A DNA stretch of 34,146 nucleotides from Verrucomicrobia subdivision 6 bacterium (GCA_945873585.1 CAMCDO010000005.1:1-34146), one strand, 5' to 3'; positions 1-10,384 are shown, counted from the first letter of the stretch. Numbers and translations are program-made. The notes: generated from the sequence alone by a model not told the origin.

Positions 1-2
1 CA

Positions 3-1994
3 GAAAAAGGTCAAACCGGAGCGGAGGCGATCTGGCCTGCTCTGAAAGTGCGTCCTGGGTATGAAGCTGCGGTGGCCTTGGCATTAGGACCGATGCTCGA
101 TGGGGTTTTGGTAGATGATCTTGATCGAATGGGGGAGGCTCTTGAGTCATCAGGTGTTTCGGCTTCGGGTATCCTGATTTCCCGCGCGACTACTGAAGCT
201 GCAGTCGCGGATTGGCCTGAGGGTGCATGGAATTTTGTTGAGGGTGGGGCTGGATGGGAGGCTCTTCTACCGAAATTGCTCGCAGGGATTTGCATTGTTG
301 AGACATGGGAGGAGGCCAAAGCGCTGAGCCTTACCCGCCCCGAGGCATCGATCATTTGTCGCGACGGAAGAATGATGAGTCGACTGGGTTGGCAACGACG
401 TGGACATGCGAAGACTACTCGCCCTGCTCGCCTTGAGTTAGAAACGGCCCATGTTCACACGCAAGAGGCGGAAGATGCTGTACAGAAAACCACTCTCCGG
501 GTGGGTTCATTGCGAGATCAGTTACAGCAGGCACGCGGAGAGTACGAGGCGGCGCGGATCGAAGAGCAGACAGCCCAAAAAGCCCTTGAAGAAGTGCGAA
601 GAGAGCATGACAGGAAAGAGTCGCTTTGTCGGAGCTTGAGTGGAGATATTGCGCGGCGAACTACGGAAAAAGTGCACCTTGAACAAGAAATTACGGTGCA
701 TCAAAGAATGGCGACGGAAAAGAGTGTTGAAGCGGAAAAGCACCTCGTAGTGGAGACAAGTCTAGCAGGGGAAGCAGATGAAACAGGGAAAGCTCGCCAG
801 GAAGCGGAATTGGAGGAGGTACGTTGCAATGATCTTTTGACGGAACGAAGGGTGGAGCGTGCGGCTCAACAGCAGAAGAAGGATCTCTGTGGGTCTCAGT
901 TGCAGCCCGCGGAAAGTCGCCGCAGGGAGTTATCGGATCTTGTCGTCAAACGCCGCGATGAAATCGCCGCAGATACGGCTCGAATGGAGAGTGCACGTGG
1001 TGAAGCGCAAAGTTCGACCGAGGCAAAGTTAGCCGCGGGCAAGCGGGCACAAGAGGTTGAGGCGGCTACCTCGGGGCTGAAGTTAAATCGCGAGACGGAA
1101 GGTAATCTCTTAGGTCAAAAAGAGGAGGAGGTTGTTCGGTGGAGACAGGACGGTGAAAAAGCGAAAGATCAGCTGGGCGCGTTGGCCTTAAAGAGTTCAC
1201 AATTCGATCACCAGCGGCAAATCTTGGCAGATCGCCTACAACGAGATTACGCCACGCCGTTGATGGAGGCAAAAGCTGAAGGGGAGGGCTTGCCCGTATC
1301 GGATGAAGATTGGGCAAAGCTAGAAGAGGAGGCTAAAGAGCTCCGAGAGAAGATGGACGAAATGGGCCCAGTGAACACGGAGGCCATTTCTGAGTATGAT
1401 GAGTTGGAGGGGCGGCTTAAGTTTCTCGAGACTGAGGAGAAAGACTTAACCACAGCAAAAGCTCAGCTGGAAGAGGCAATCCGAAAGATTAATCAGACCA
1501 CTCAGCTTTTGTTTCAAGAAACTTTCGATAAGGTCCGCGTAAGCTTTGGGACTCTCTTTTCTGAGCTTTTTGGCGGGGGGCGAGCCACGGTTAAGATGAC
1601 AGAGGGCGAGGATGCGGTAGATAGCGGAATCGATATTGAGGCTCAACCTCCTGGGAAACAGCCTAAGAACATTAGTCAGCTTTCGGGTGGTGAAAAGGCG
1701 ATGACAGCTTTGGCTCTTCTCTTGGCGATCTACTCTGTGAAGCCGAGTCCTTTCTGTGTGCTCGACGAAATGGATGCACCTCTCGATGAATCGAATACGG
1801 TGCGTTTTGTTCAGATCATTGAGAGGTTTGTGGAGAAATCCCAATTTCTGGTTATCACCCACAACAAGAGGACGATGTCCTCAGCGGATCTGCTTTACGG
1901 AGTTACCGCAACCGAGCCAGGAGTTTCACGTATGATGTCGGTTAAGCTGACGCGGGGTGATGAATCACCCCTTTTCGCACAGGCCGAGGCCTGA
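3..1994 (+). CDS. smc: Chromosome segregation protein SMC, hinge to C-terminal ATPase half (5' end outside window)
   Basis: Frame is open from base 3 with no stop upstream of the track's GTG at 48. Hinge-like RPGYEAAVALALGPMLDGVLVDD, long coiled coil, signature LSGGEKAMTALALLLAI and Walker B/D-loop FCVLDEMDAPLDESN. Confidence 0.95.
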   Translation, partial: EKGQTGAEAIWPALKVRPGYEAAVALALGPMLDGVLVDDLDRMGEALESSGVSASGILISRATTEAAVADWPEGAWNFVEGGAGWEALLPKLLAGICIVETWEEAKALSLTRPEASIICRDGRMMSRLGWQRRGHAKTTRPARLELETAHVHTQEAEDAVQKTTLRVGSLRDQLQQARGEYEAARIEEQTAQKALEEVRREHDRKESLCRSLSGDIARRTTEKVHLEQEITVHQRMATEKSVEAEKHLVVETSLAGEADETGKARQEAELEEVRCNDLLTERRVERAAQQQKKDLCGSQLQPAESRRRELSDLVVKRRDEIAADTARMESARGEAQSSTEAKLAAGKRAQEVEAATSGLKLNRETEGNLLGQKEEEVVRWRQDGEKAKDQLGALALKSSQFDHQRQILADRLQRDYATPLMEAKAEGEGLPVSDEDWAKLEEEAKELREKMDEMGPVNTEAISEYDELEGRLKFLETEEKDLTTAKAQLEEAIRKINQTTQLLFQETFDKVRVSFGTLFSELFGGGRATVKMTEGEDAVDSGIDIEAQPPGKQPKNISQLSGGEKAMTALALLLAIYSVKPSPFCVLDEMDAPLDESNTVRFVQIIERFVEKSQFLVITHNKRTMSSADLLYGVTATEPGVSRMMSVKLTRGDESPLFAQAEA

Positions 1995-1997
1995 TTC

Positions 1998-2759
1998 GTG
2001 GGTCAGCCTAATCTGGCATCCCTGCGTGTGCTCGCAGAGCAGGTGGCGCGTAATGCTGGGCAGGCCATTCGGAAGGCGAAAGATGAGTCCTTAGAGGTCG
2101 ACTCCGCGGAGCAGCACGACATCAAACTAGAATTGGATCGCAGAATTCAAGAGCAGATTCGGCGCGAGATTATCGCGGCTTATCCTGAACACGGATTTCT
2201 TGGGGAGGAGGGGGGTGCGGCAGCAAATCCGGGCCAGCACGAATGGGTGGTCGACCCGATTGATGGAACGGTGAATCTTTTTTATGGGATTCCGCATTAT
2301 GCGGTTTCGGTGGCCTGCCGGCTAGACGGGCGGTCTCTGGCTGGGTCGATTTATGATCCGAACCGAGACGAAATGTTTTCAACTCATGCGGGGGGTGGCT
2401 CGACCTGTAATGGAAAAAAGATTCAAGTCGCTAAGCGGATCAAGCTTGAAGAGGCCGTAATTGCTTTGGGCTTTTCAAAAGGAAAAGCCACGATCGATAA
2501 ATGTCTGGAGCTCTATCAGTTTTATGGCGGCAGAGTACGCAAAATGCGTGCGATGGGTTCTGCAGCTTTGGATTTGGCCTATGTAGCCGCAGGGCGACTG
2601 GATGCCTATATTGAACAAGGGGTGAGCATCTGGGATGTAGCTGCAGGAGCCTTGCTGGTCGAAGAGGCGGGAGGACAGGTGCGGATTTCGGCTGGGGAGC
2701 CCTCTGATAAACTCCATCTAGTAGCAAGTAATGGGAGGATTCCTTTGGAACGGGTCTAA
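1998..2759 (+). CDS. Inositol monophosphatase family protein
   Basis: GTG start; family motifs GEEGG, WVVDPIDGTVNLFYGIPHYAVSVA and IWDVAAGALLVEEAGG. Confidence 0.9.
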   Translation: MGQPNLASLRVLAEQVARNAGQAIRKAKDESLEVDSAEQHDIKLELDRRIQEQIRREIIAAYPEHGFLGEEGGAAANPGQHEWVVDPIDGTVNLFYGIPHYAVSVACRLDGRSLAGSIYDPNRDEMFSTHAGGGSTCNGKKIQVAKRIKLEEAVIALGFSKGKATIDKCLELYQFYGGRVRKMRAMGSAALDLAYVAAGRLDAYIEQGVSIWDVAAGALLVEEAGGQVRISAGEPSDKLHLVASNGRIPLERV

Positions 2760-2809
2760 AGAGACAAGCATCCGCGATTGAAGAGCGGGTCAGACTTGGG
2801 CAGGATCAA

Positions 2810-4171
2810 ATGATGAGTAGTGTACGTGTACGATTTGCTCCTTCACCAACAGGCCTTCTTCATATTGGAGGTGCGAGAACAGCTCTCTTTAACTGGTTGT
2901 ACGCTCGCCACATGGGCGGGGCATTTGTCTTACGGGTTGAAGACACGGATCAATCCCGTAACACGGAAGAGGCGGTGGAGGTTATTTTCCGGGGAATGCG
3001 TTGGCTGGGATTAGATTGGGATGAAGGTCCCGACGGGAAAGGGGGAGTAAAGGGAGACCGTGGGCCTTACTTTCAAAGTCAGCGGGGTTCCATTTATGCG
3101 AAGTATCTAGAGAAGCTCCAAGCTACTGGGAGGACTTATGAGGATGGTGGTGCGCTCAAGTTTAAGATGCCGAAGACCCCAGGAGTGGTGAAGGATCTGG
3201 TTTGCGGAGACGTAACCTTTGATCGAACCAATGAACCTGATCTCGTCATTCGCCGAAAAGATGGGACTCCCGTTTTTCACTTCGTCAACGTGGTGGATGA
3301 CTTGGAGATGGGGATCACCCATGTAATTCGCGGGGAAGATCACTTAACCAACACTCAGAAGCATCTTGCGCTTTACGAGGCACTTGGAGCGGAGCCGCCC
3401 CAGTTCGCCCACATTCCTCTTATTCTAAATCAGAGTGGCTCGAAAATGAGTAAGCGTGATGATGGGGCTGCACTGGAGTTTTACGAGAAAGCAGGATATC
3501 TCCCCGCAGGAGTCCGTAATTATCTTTGCTTGCTTGGTTGGTCACCTGGGGAAAACGAAGAGATCGTACCTCTCGACCAGCTGATTCAGCGTTTTGAGTT
3601 AAAGAACTTAAATCGAAGCAATGCCCGCTTTGATGCCGTAAAGCTTTTCTGGGTGAACGGAGAGTACTGGCGCGCCCTGCCTGATGCGGAATTTGAGAAG
3701 TTTACGTCCGAGTGCCTTGCCCGTGCTTGTCCCCAGTCTTCTTCCATGGAGCCCGCTTTGCGGGATGGACTGCGAAAGATCATGAGGGAGAAAGTACGCA
3801 CGGGGCAGGAGCTGGCAGACTGGTTTGAGCCCTATTTAACCGAAGATTTTGCTTACTCTGATGATGCTCGAAAAAAGCAGTTCTCCAATCCTGACGCCAT
3901 CAAGCTTCTCTCGGCGCTCCTCGCAGGTTTTACTGAGATCAGTGGATCGCTGGATGATGCCAAGGCGGAGGCAGTTTGCCAAAAAGTTGCGCTCGAGGCC
4001 TCTCTTAAGCCAGCCAAGGTCATTCATCTGGTTCGGGCGTCCGTCTCTGGTCGAACGGTTGGACCTTCATTATTTGCGCTGTTAACAGTTTTAGGGCTGG
4101 ATCGGGTGAAAGTTCGATTAGGGCGGACACTCGCTTTATTGAAAGAAGGGCAACTTGGGGTAGCAGCGTGA
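2810..4171 (+). CDS. gltX: Glutamyl-tRNA synthetase (class I)
   Basis: RFAPSPTGLLHIGGARTALFNWLYAR (HIGH-like motif), VIRGEDHLTNTQKH, SGSKMSKRDDGA (KMSKS-like). AGGA upstream of ATG. Confidence 0.96.
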   Translation: MMSSVRVRFAPSPTGLLHIGGARTALFNWLYARHMGGAFVLRVEDTDQSRNTEEAVEVIFRGMRWLGLDWDEGPDGKGGVKGDRGPYFQSQRGSIYAKYLEKLQATGRTYEDGGALKFKMPKTPGVVKDLVCGDVTFDRTNEPDLVIRRKDGTPVFHFVNVVDDLEMGITHVIRGEDHLTNTQKHLALYEALGAEPPQFAHIPLILNQSGSKMSKRDDGAALEFYEKAGYLPAGVRNYLCLLGWSPGENEEIVPLDQLIQRFELKNLNRSNARFDAVKLFWVNGEYWRALPDAEFEKFTSECLARACPQSSSMEPALRDGLRKIMREKVRTGQELADWFEPYLTEDFAYSDDARKKQFSNPDAIKLLSALLAGFTEISGSLDDAKAEAVCQKVALEASLKPAKVIHLVRASVSGRTVGPSLFALLTVLGLDRVKVRLGRTLALLKEGQLGVAA

Positions 4172-4761
4172 CCCTGGCCAATCGCATCACGCTTCTACGA
4201 ATACTCTTGGTGCCACTTTTCGCAGGCGCCCTCCTTTACCATAGCGAGTCCCACGCAGAGGGGTATCGAGGGAATGGCTGGTACTATGCGGCGGTTGGAC
4301 TTTTTGCCTTGGCGGCTTTTTCAGACGGGATTGATGGATATGTGGCTCGCCACTTTGGACAGAGAAGTCAGCTTGGCCAGATCCTAGATCCCATCGCGGA
4401 TAAGCTACTCTTAGTTACGGCAATCGTTCTTTTGGGAACGATTGGAGTGGCGGGCAAAGGAAGATTGCCTCTCTGGTTCCCTATTTTGGTGGTTAGTCGA
4501 GATTTGATCATCGTAACTGGGACAATTCTGGTGGGCACTCGAATGTCCACGTATCAGTTTGTTCGTCCCCACTGGATCGGAAAGGTATCTACGTTTCTGC
4601 AGATTGCAGTCGTGCTCCTTGGTTTGCTTCTTCCAGGAAATCCCTCAACCAAGCCGGTTCTTTGGCTGGCTGGGATGGTGACCTTGGCCTCCTTGGGGGT
4701 TTACGTCGCACGGGGTTGGCATCTTTTACATACGAGCTACGGAGAGTCGCATGGAACCTGA
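4168..4761 (+). CDS. pgsA: CDP-diacylglycerol--glycerol-3-phosphate 3-phosphatidyltransferase
   Basis: LANRITLLRILLVPLFAG start and CDP-alcohol phosphotransferase motif FSDGIDGYVARHFGQRSQLGQILDPIADK; multiple TM segments; start overlaps gltX stop. Confidence 0.93.
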   Translation: MTLANRITLLRILLVPLFAGALLYHSESHAEGYRGNGWYYAAVGLFALAAFSDGIDGYVARHFGQRSQLGQILDPIADKLLLVTAIVLLGTIGVAGKGRLPLWFPILVVSRDLIIVTGTILVGTRMSTYQFVRPHWIGKVSTFLQIAVVLLGLLLPGNPSTKPVLWLAGMVTLASLGVYVARGWHLLHTSYGESHGT

Positions 4762-6097
4762 ATCTGTAAGGCCAACGGTAGCAATCGTGGGTCGCCCCAA
4801 CGTCGGTAAAAGTGCGCTCTTCAACCGCATTTGTCGGAGGAAAATTGCTCTGGTCTTTGATCGTCCTGGGGTCACGCGAGATCGTTTAGTGGCCGATGCG
4901 GATTGGGAGGGAAAGCCTTTTGTTTTAATCGATACGGGTGGACTAGGACTGGAGGACGGCACTGGCTTGCAGGAGGCAGTTGAGCGGGAAGCGGATTTGG
5001 CCATCGCGTCCGCCCAGCGAGTTCTTTTGGTAGTCGATGGCAAAGAAGGACTGCATGTGCTGGATACGGACGTAGCCAAACGACTGCGTAGGGCAGGGCA
5101 GAAGGTGACTCTGGTTATCAATAAAATGGATCCAGGTTACGCCGGAGGTAAAACAAAGGAATTCGCCAAGCTAGGATTTGGGCCGGGACATCTTGTTTCA
5201 GCCGAGCATGGCCTGGGTTTTGGAGACTTAATGGAAGAGGTGGGTAAAGCTTGGGAAGAAGGTGCTAGGGTAAAGGACGAGCGAACTCGTCTTGCGGTTG
5301 TAGGCCGACCGAATGCGGGAAAGTCTTCCTTGATTAACGCTTGGGTCGGAATTGATCGCACTATGGTCAATGCCATGGCGGGTACGACGAGAGATGCGGT
5401 TGATGTTCCTGCTGAGCTTGGCGGATTTCCGGTTTTGTTCATCGATACAGCTGGATTGAGGCAAAAGAGGAGAGTGGAGGATCCACTTGAGAGAATTATG
5501 GGCGGGCGAACGGCGCACGCTATCGATCGTTGTCATTTAGCGATTTTAGCGGTCGATGCGGTCCTCGGGGTAGGGCTCGTAGAAAAGAAGGTAGCAGGAT
5601 TAATCCAACGCGCTCAGAGACCCTGCATTGTGGCGGTGACGAAATGGGACCTGACAGGAGAAGGGGATGAGAAGACGAGGGGTGATGAGTTTAAAAAGAA
5701 GTATGAAGAAGCATTGCGTCGTGCCCTTTTCTTTCTTCCGGATGTACCTGTGATCTTCTTGAGCTCTGTCAAAAAGACAGGGCTGAAAGAGCTCGAGGCT
5801 GCAGTCACTATGATGCTCAAGGCACGAGCCACAAAAATAAGCACGGGGGAGCTCAATCGCGTGCTTTTGAGGGCAACAGATGCACGCAGTACTCCAGTGA
5901 AGGGGAATAAGAAACTACGAATCTATTATGCCACGCAAGTGGAAGGCCCGCTGCCCACCTTAATGGGTTTTGTCAATCATCCTGCTGTCATGTCCGATGC
6001 ATATGAGCGGTATTTAAGTAATCGGGTGAGAGAACATTTTAATTTGGGGGGGTGTCCACTGCGCTGGCGCTGGCGCGGGAGAGAGAAGAAGGCCTGA
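4751..6097 (+). CDS. der: Ribosome biogenesis GTPase Der (EngA), tandem G domains
   Basis: Two G-domain sets: GRPNVGKSALFNR/DTGG/NKMD and GRPNAGKSSLINA/DTAGLRQKRRVE/TKWD; C-terminal KH-like domain. Overlaps pgsA by 11 bp. Confidence 0.95.
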   Translation: MEPESVRPTVAIVGRPNVGKSALFNRICRRKIALVFDRPGVTRDRLVADADWEGKPFVLIDTGGLGLEDGTGLQEAVEREADLAIASAQRVLLVVDGKEGLHVLDTDVAKRLRRAGQKVTLVINKMDPGYAGGKTKEFAKLGFGPGHLVSAEHGLGFGDLMEEVGKAWEEGARVKDERTRLAVVGRPNAGKSSLINAWVGIDRTMVNAMAGTTRDAVDVPAELGGFPVLFIDTAGLRQKRRVEDPLERIMGGRTAHAIDRCHLAILAVDAVLGVGLVEKKVAGLIQRAQRPCIVAVTKWDLTGEGDEKTRGDEFKKKYEEALRRALFFLPDVPVIFLSSVKKTGLKELEAAVTMMLKARATKISTGELNRVLLRATDARSTPVKGNKKLRIYYATQVEGPLPTLMGFVNHPAVMSDAYERYLSNRVREHFNLGGCPLRWRWRGREKKA

Positions 6098-6120
6098 CGT
6101 TAACCGAAGCAGAGGGAACT

Positions 6121-8166
6121 CTATTTCACGATGGCTGCGGATATTCGATCGATCCCGTCTCGGGCGATTTCACTATTGGGATAATCCTGTAGAGCACGCA
6201 AGTACCAGGCCAAACTTGAGCCAATCTGTTGTTTCCGTTCCATTTCCTGCGCTGTCCGAACTGACCGAACAAACTCGGCGGCTTGAGTGGTGAAGTCGGC
6301 CCGTGCTTGGTTGAGCTTAGGATCATCAGGGTAATCGGAAAATCCATGTTCGACACTTTCCCATGCCCCAGCGGGATCTCCCCGCTTTGCCAGCTCCATA
6401 GCCCGCATTAAGGCGGTTTCGGCCCCTTGAACACGGTCGAGAATTGTTTTTAGCTTTTCCTGTCGCTCTGGATACATAGCGGTTGCGGCGATATAGCGAA
6501 CCTTGTCATCGAAAATTTGCCGATAATTTTTCTGGGCAAAAAGACGATCGAAGTCATTCAGAGCCTGCTGCTGAACATCGGTCTGGCTGAAAATAGATCC
6601 AGAGACCGTGGCCAGGGCTGGATTTCGCGGCCAGATTTCTGTGGCCGCTCGAAGTTCGGTTTCGAGAGTAGTACGGTCCCCCGAGCTTGCGGCTGCCTTT
6701 GCCTTTGCGAGATGCATTGCACTGACTGTTTTGGCTGTTTCCACTACGGCTAAGGGTTTCGAGGTGTCGAAGTCCCTCGCGGTTTGGCTTAGTTCCTTAA
6801 TAAGATCTTCCGCACGAGTAAGATCATTAACTTCGAGGGCCGCGAGAAGTTCGTTGGTTTTGCGAGTAAACTCAAGAGCACGGCGTTTATCATCCCGCGA
6901 AAGCTTACGGACGGAGGGCATGTATTCGCCCATCATAAAAGTTTCAAAAAGGCGTTCGGTTGCACTTTTAAGCTCATTTTTTTCAAGAAGGAACTTGTAG
7001 GACTCGATGCCTTCATCGACATCTCGAATCGCTTCATTGGCTAGAGCGTCGATTTGACCGAGGGAGTTGATCATTTTCCCTAGAGCCTTTAAGCCACTGG
7101 CCCCCGCACTAATCAGGCTCTCCACTCCAAGATTCTCCACTCCAAGCTGCACTCCTTCTGCGTTAAATCCACCACCAGAGGACGATGTTTCTCCACCTGC
7201 GCTGGCATACTTCCCATTGGTACCTGTGCCGGCACCTGCATAACCACCCGAACCCCCTTTCGCGGCAATTTTGGGGTCTAGTTTGGCTTTGATTTTGACT
7301 TGGCCTGCATCTTTATCCACTGGAAGGGATGAAGCGATCTGGTCCATTGCATTAAGTCGACTATCCCCGTCTCCGAAGAGGGATCGATAAAAACGTGTGC
7401 CGATGAGTACGTGGCGAAATCTGCGCTGGGCGAAGTACTGAATGATTAAGCTCTGAAAATCGATTTTCGCCTGAACAACCGATGCTTCTTTCTTTAGCTT
7501 ATTATTTACCATAGTGGCACGGACATCCGAGAGAGCTTCCTTAATCGGTTCCACTCGAGCCTCGTCTTGGGGCGTGAGGGTGGTTGTGCTTGCAGGAGAA
7601 TTTGTGCCGGAGGGTGCAACCGAAGCAATGGTGCTCGGTCCTAAGTTCATTCGGTAGTTCCACTCTAGAGCGGATTTTTCTCGTTGCAGGCCTCGGTTGG
7701 CTATTTCTAATCTGGCTGATTCGTTTTTTGCTAACCAAACACTATAGATAACGTCGGCTAAAGAGTTGCAGAGGTTCGCATCGCTACGATATTCGGATGC
7801 TTTCGGCAGTAATTTCCATGCTGTATCGATATTTGCGGAGGTGACTTTGCCTGGGCTGAGTAAGGTAAGGATTTGATTGATGGTGTTCTCGTACTGCTGA
7901 TCCGCTTCTGAAGTCTCGGCAGGAGCGTTGAGGTACTTCTCGAAACGAGAACGAAAAAGACGATTATTGTTCATATTCCAAAGTTTTCCGTCGAAGGTGG
8001 AGGTATCCGAACCAGGATCCATCACCGGAACGTCGCGCCCGAGAAAACCTTGATTCATCTGCGGGGGACGAGCTCCGCCGGTTGCGGCTTTGGAATTGCC
8101 TTCCTGAGCAGTGAGGGCCTCCCCCAGTCCGATAAAAAGAAGCAGAAAACAGCTAAGAATCCTCAT
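6121..8166 (-). CDS. Predicted secreted protein of unknown function (681 aa) with Gly-rich central linker
   Basis: Complete ORF with N-terminal signal peptide MRILSCFLLLFIGLGEALTAQ; Gly/Ser-rich GGSGGYAGAGTGTNGKYASAGGETSSSGGG; alpha-helical C-terminal half. No domain recognised by eye. Confidence 0.8.
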   Translation of the reverse strand: MRILSCFLLLFIGLGEALTAQEGNSKAATGGARPPQMNQGFLGRDVPVMDPGSDTSTFDGKLWNMNNNRLFRSRFEKYLNAPAETSEADQQYENTINQILTLLSPGKVTSANIDTAWKLLPKASEYRSDANLCNSLADVIYSVWLAKNESARLEIANRGLQREKSALEWNYRMNLGPSTIASVAPSGTNSPASTTTLTPQDEARVEPIKEALSDVRATMVNNKLKKEASVVQAKIDFQSLIIQYFAQRRFRHVLIGTRFYRSLFGDGDSRLNAMDQIASSLPVDKDAGQVKIKAKLDPKIAAKGGSGGYAGAGTGTNGKYASAGGETSSSGGGFNAEGVQLGVENLGVESLISAGASGLKALGKMINSLGQIDALANEAIRDVDEGIESYKFLLEKNELKSATERLFETFMMGEYMPSVRKLSRDDKRRALEFTRKTNELLAALEVNDLTRAEDLIKELSQTARDFDTSKPLAVVETAKTVSAMHLAKAKAAASSGDRTTLETELRAATEIWPRNPALATVSGSIFSQTDVQQQALNDFDRLFAQKNYRQIFDDKVRYIAATAMYPERQEKLKTILDRVQGAETALMRAMELAKRGDPAGAWESVEHGFSDYPDDPKLNQARADFTTQAAEFVRSVRTAQEMERKQQIGSSLAWYLRALQDYPNSEIARDGIDRISAAIVK

Positions 8167-8570
8167 GATTTCTGAACCTCTTCCACCAAAAGAATGCCTG
8201 AATCGTTAATCCGAATTTTGGCTCGATACGATTGATTCTTTTGAATGTTGATTTGGCGAAGGCTGGATGGAATCAAAATAGGAAGGGGCCAGTTCTTGGA
8301 GTCCCCTGTGGTTACACGAATACTAAAGAGACGGCCTTTTTCCGGATTCCAGGCCAAAGAATTAAGGATGGTTCCTTCGATTTGGTAGACATTACCCCGA
8401 AGGCTGTTGGCGTTTTCATAATAATCGGATGGGATAAGTTTCTCGACTGTTCGGTAGGGATTAGCATCTTTCTGGAAATAATAAGCTCCAATTCCGGCGA
8501 GAGCGAGGAAAGCAAGGACCACGAAAAAAATCGATTTGGAGGGCGTTGTGGGATGAGCGCGGCGAGACAT
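8163..8570 (-). CDS. Small membrane-anchored protein of unknown function (135 aa)
   Basis: One N-terminal TM segment (SIFFVVLAFLALAGIGAYYF) and soluble domain; stop overlaps the start of the 681-aa gene by 4 bp, suggesting coupling. Confidence 0.78.
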   Translation of the reverse strand: MSRRAHPTTPSKSIFFVVLAFLALAGIGAYYFQKDANPYRTVEKLIPSDYYENANSLRGNVYQIEGTILNSLAWNPEKGRLFSIRVTTGDSKNWPLPILIPSSLRQINIQKNQSYRAKIRINDSGILLVEEVQKS

Positions 8571-8606
8571 AATTCGAGCCTAGAACCAAGGGCTAGGGGG
8601 AAGCAA

Positions 8607-10304
8607 CTATCGCCACTGACTCCGACGGATTCCGAAGTAGGCAAAAACCAGTCCAAGTCCAAGGTGAATCAAAAGGATCCAGAGGGCCATGGAGTAACTT
8701 GATAAGGGTGTCTCTGAGATCGCTCGCACGAGATCGTAAAAGCGAGTGTCACGAAGAGTTTGCAGGTAGCCCGACCACGCCCAGTAGGCACTAATGAAGG
8801 GGCGTGTGAGTGTGCCGAGAAAATCTGGCAGTGCTAGAATCGCCCCGGAAAGGGGAAGTTGAAATCCGACCAAATAGAGACTGCCAAGGGAGGCCTGCTC
8901 TGAGGAAGAGGTCCAACTGGAGATAGCTAAGCAGAGGGCTGTGATGGCGGCGGTAACGATGAAAAAGGGTAAGAACTGGGCCAAAATATTCCCAGGAAAC
9001 TGGCAGACCGCCCGAACGAAAAGCGTCATCCACGCTGACTGAAGTAAGACGAGAATGGATAAGAATAGAGACATTCCAAGGAGTGTGGCTCCAGGGCGAA
9101 GTCCAGCCAGTTTCTCCTTCTCGAGGATAGGCCGATCTCCAATTACCTCCCGCGCAGAATTATTCGAGCCCATCAGTGCGAGAAGAATAACCTGAAACAT
9201 GGCGAGACCACTGACCAGAGTTCCAATCCGACTGGACTGAAGGGTGAAGGCGAGAGTTTCGCGAAGTTGATCCAGAACACCGCTATCCGCGGACATGGTC
9301 ATGTTCCTAACCGAGGGTAATCCTCGATAAGCAAATAAGGTGACGATTGCTGGAAAAACGAGCAAGAGTGAGAGTTGTAAGAAAACCTGAGTAGGGTCTC
9401 GCATAAATAACTTGAGGCGCCGGAAGAACCAGGTGCCTGATTGTGAGAGAAAAGATGGCAGCCCGAAGGAGCTCTCCTTTTCGGCTCGGCTTATTTCTGA
9501 CTCGATTTCACCGAGAACAGTGGAAGGAGTTATCTCGGGAGGATGTGGAACTTGGACCCACTCCTCCGCCCACGTTTCGGCATCCCGTTTGGCTAATGCT
9601 GGATAAATATCTTCGGGCGTACGGACGTTAAAATATGAGGTAATGTCTCGGGGGTCTGCTGAGTAGGCAAGGCGCCCCGCAGAAAGAATCGTAACGGAAT
9701 CGTAGAAATCCAAAAAACGCAAACTATGAGTCACTAAGAGAACTAATCGGCCTTTTTCTTTGGCGAGAGAGGAGAGTAGTAGGGTAATTTCCTCTTCTGA
9801 TTTAGGGTCTAATCCGCTGGTAACCTCGTCAGCTAAGAGCAGGCTTGGCTGAGTAGTTAGTTCCATCGCCAGTCCTAATCTCCGAAGTTGACCTCCCGAA
9901 AGAACCCCCGCCCGCCGATCTTGTAGTTCCGTTAGGCCGGTTTCCTCAACAACTTGATCCACGATAGTTTCGATTTCATTCACTGAAGCACTTCTCCGTA
10001 AGCGGGCGGTATAAATCAGGTTTTCTCGAACGGTGAGGAGAGGTTGGGTGCAGCTAAACTGGGGTACATAGCCAAGTTCTCCTGGAGGAAGATCTGTCTC
10101 ATCTAGGTTGCGGCCGCGCCAAAAAATCGATCCATCGGTGTGGGGAAGAATCCCTGCAATCACTTTCAGGAGAGTACTCTTTCCACAACCGGAGGGCCCT
10201 AGAATGGCGCCGAAGTGTGCGGCTGGGTACCAAGCAGAAATTTTCGAAAGCAGGGGAGCGCTGGCGTCGGGTAGGCTTACCTCCATAGAATCAAGAACCA
10301 ACAT
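8607..10304 (-). CDS. ABCG-type half transporter (ATPase N-terminal, permease C-terminal)
   Basis: Walker A GPSGCGKSTLLKVIAG, signature LSGGQLRRLGLAMEL, Walker B LLLADEVTSGLDP, followed by about six hydrophobic segments. Confidence 0.92.
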   Translation of the reverse strand: MLVLDSMEVSLPDASAPLLSKISAWYPAAHFGAILGPSGCGKSTLLKVIAGILPHTDGSIFWRGRNLDETDLPPGELGYVPQFSCTQPLLTVRENLIYTARLRRSASVNEIETIVDQVVEETGLTELQDRRAGVLSGGQLRRLGLAMELTTQPSLLLADEVTSGLDPKSEEEITLLLSSLAKEKGRLVLLVTHSLRFLDFYDSVTILSAGRLAYSADPRDITSYFNVRTPEDIYPALAKRDAETWAEEWVQVPHPPEITPSTVLGEIESEISRAEKESSFGLPSFLSQSGTWFFRRLKLFMRDPTQVFLQLSLLLVFPAIVTLFAYRGLPSVRNMTMSADSGVLDQLRETLAFTLQSSRIGTLVSGLAMFQVILLALMGSNNSAREVIGDRPILEKEKLAGLRPGATLLGMSLFLSILVLLQSAWMTLFVRAVCQFPGNILAQFLPFFIVTAAITALCLAISSWTSSSEQASLGSLYLVGFQLPLSGAILALPDFLGTLTRPFISAYWAWSGYLQTLRDTRFYDLVRAISETPLSSYSMALWILLIHLGLGLVFAYFGIRRSQWR

Positions 10305-10384
10305 CCTTCTAGAGAATCCTCTTATGAGGGCAAAGGCAACGTGGAAAAGTTTCCCAAACCACTTTCTTGAGGTTAAACAAGTCT

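Noticed and set aside
1446-1862. 138-aa ORF antisense to smc
   Set aside because: Antisense to the conserved SMC ATPase domain; no independent evidence.
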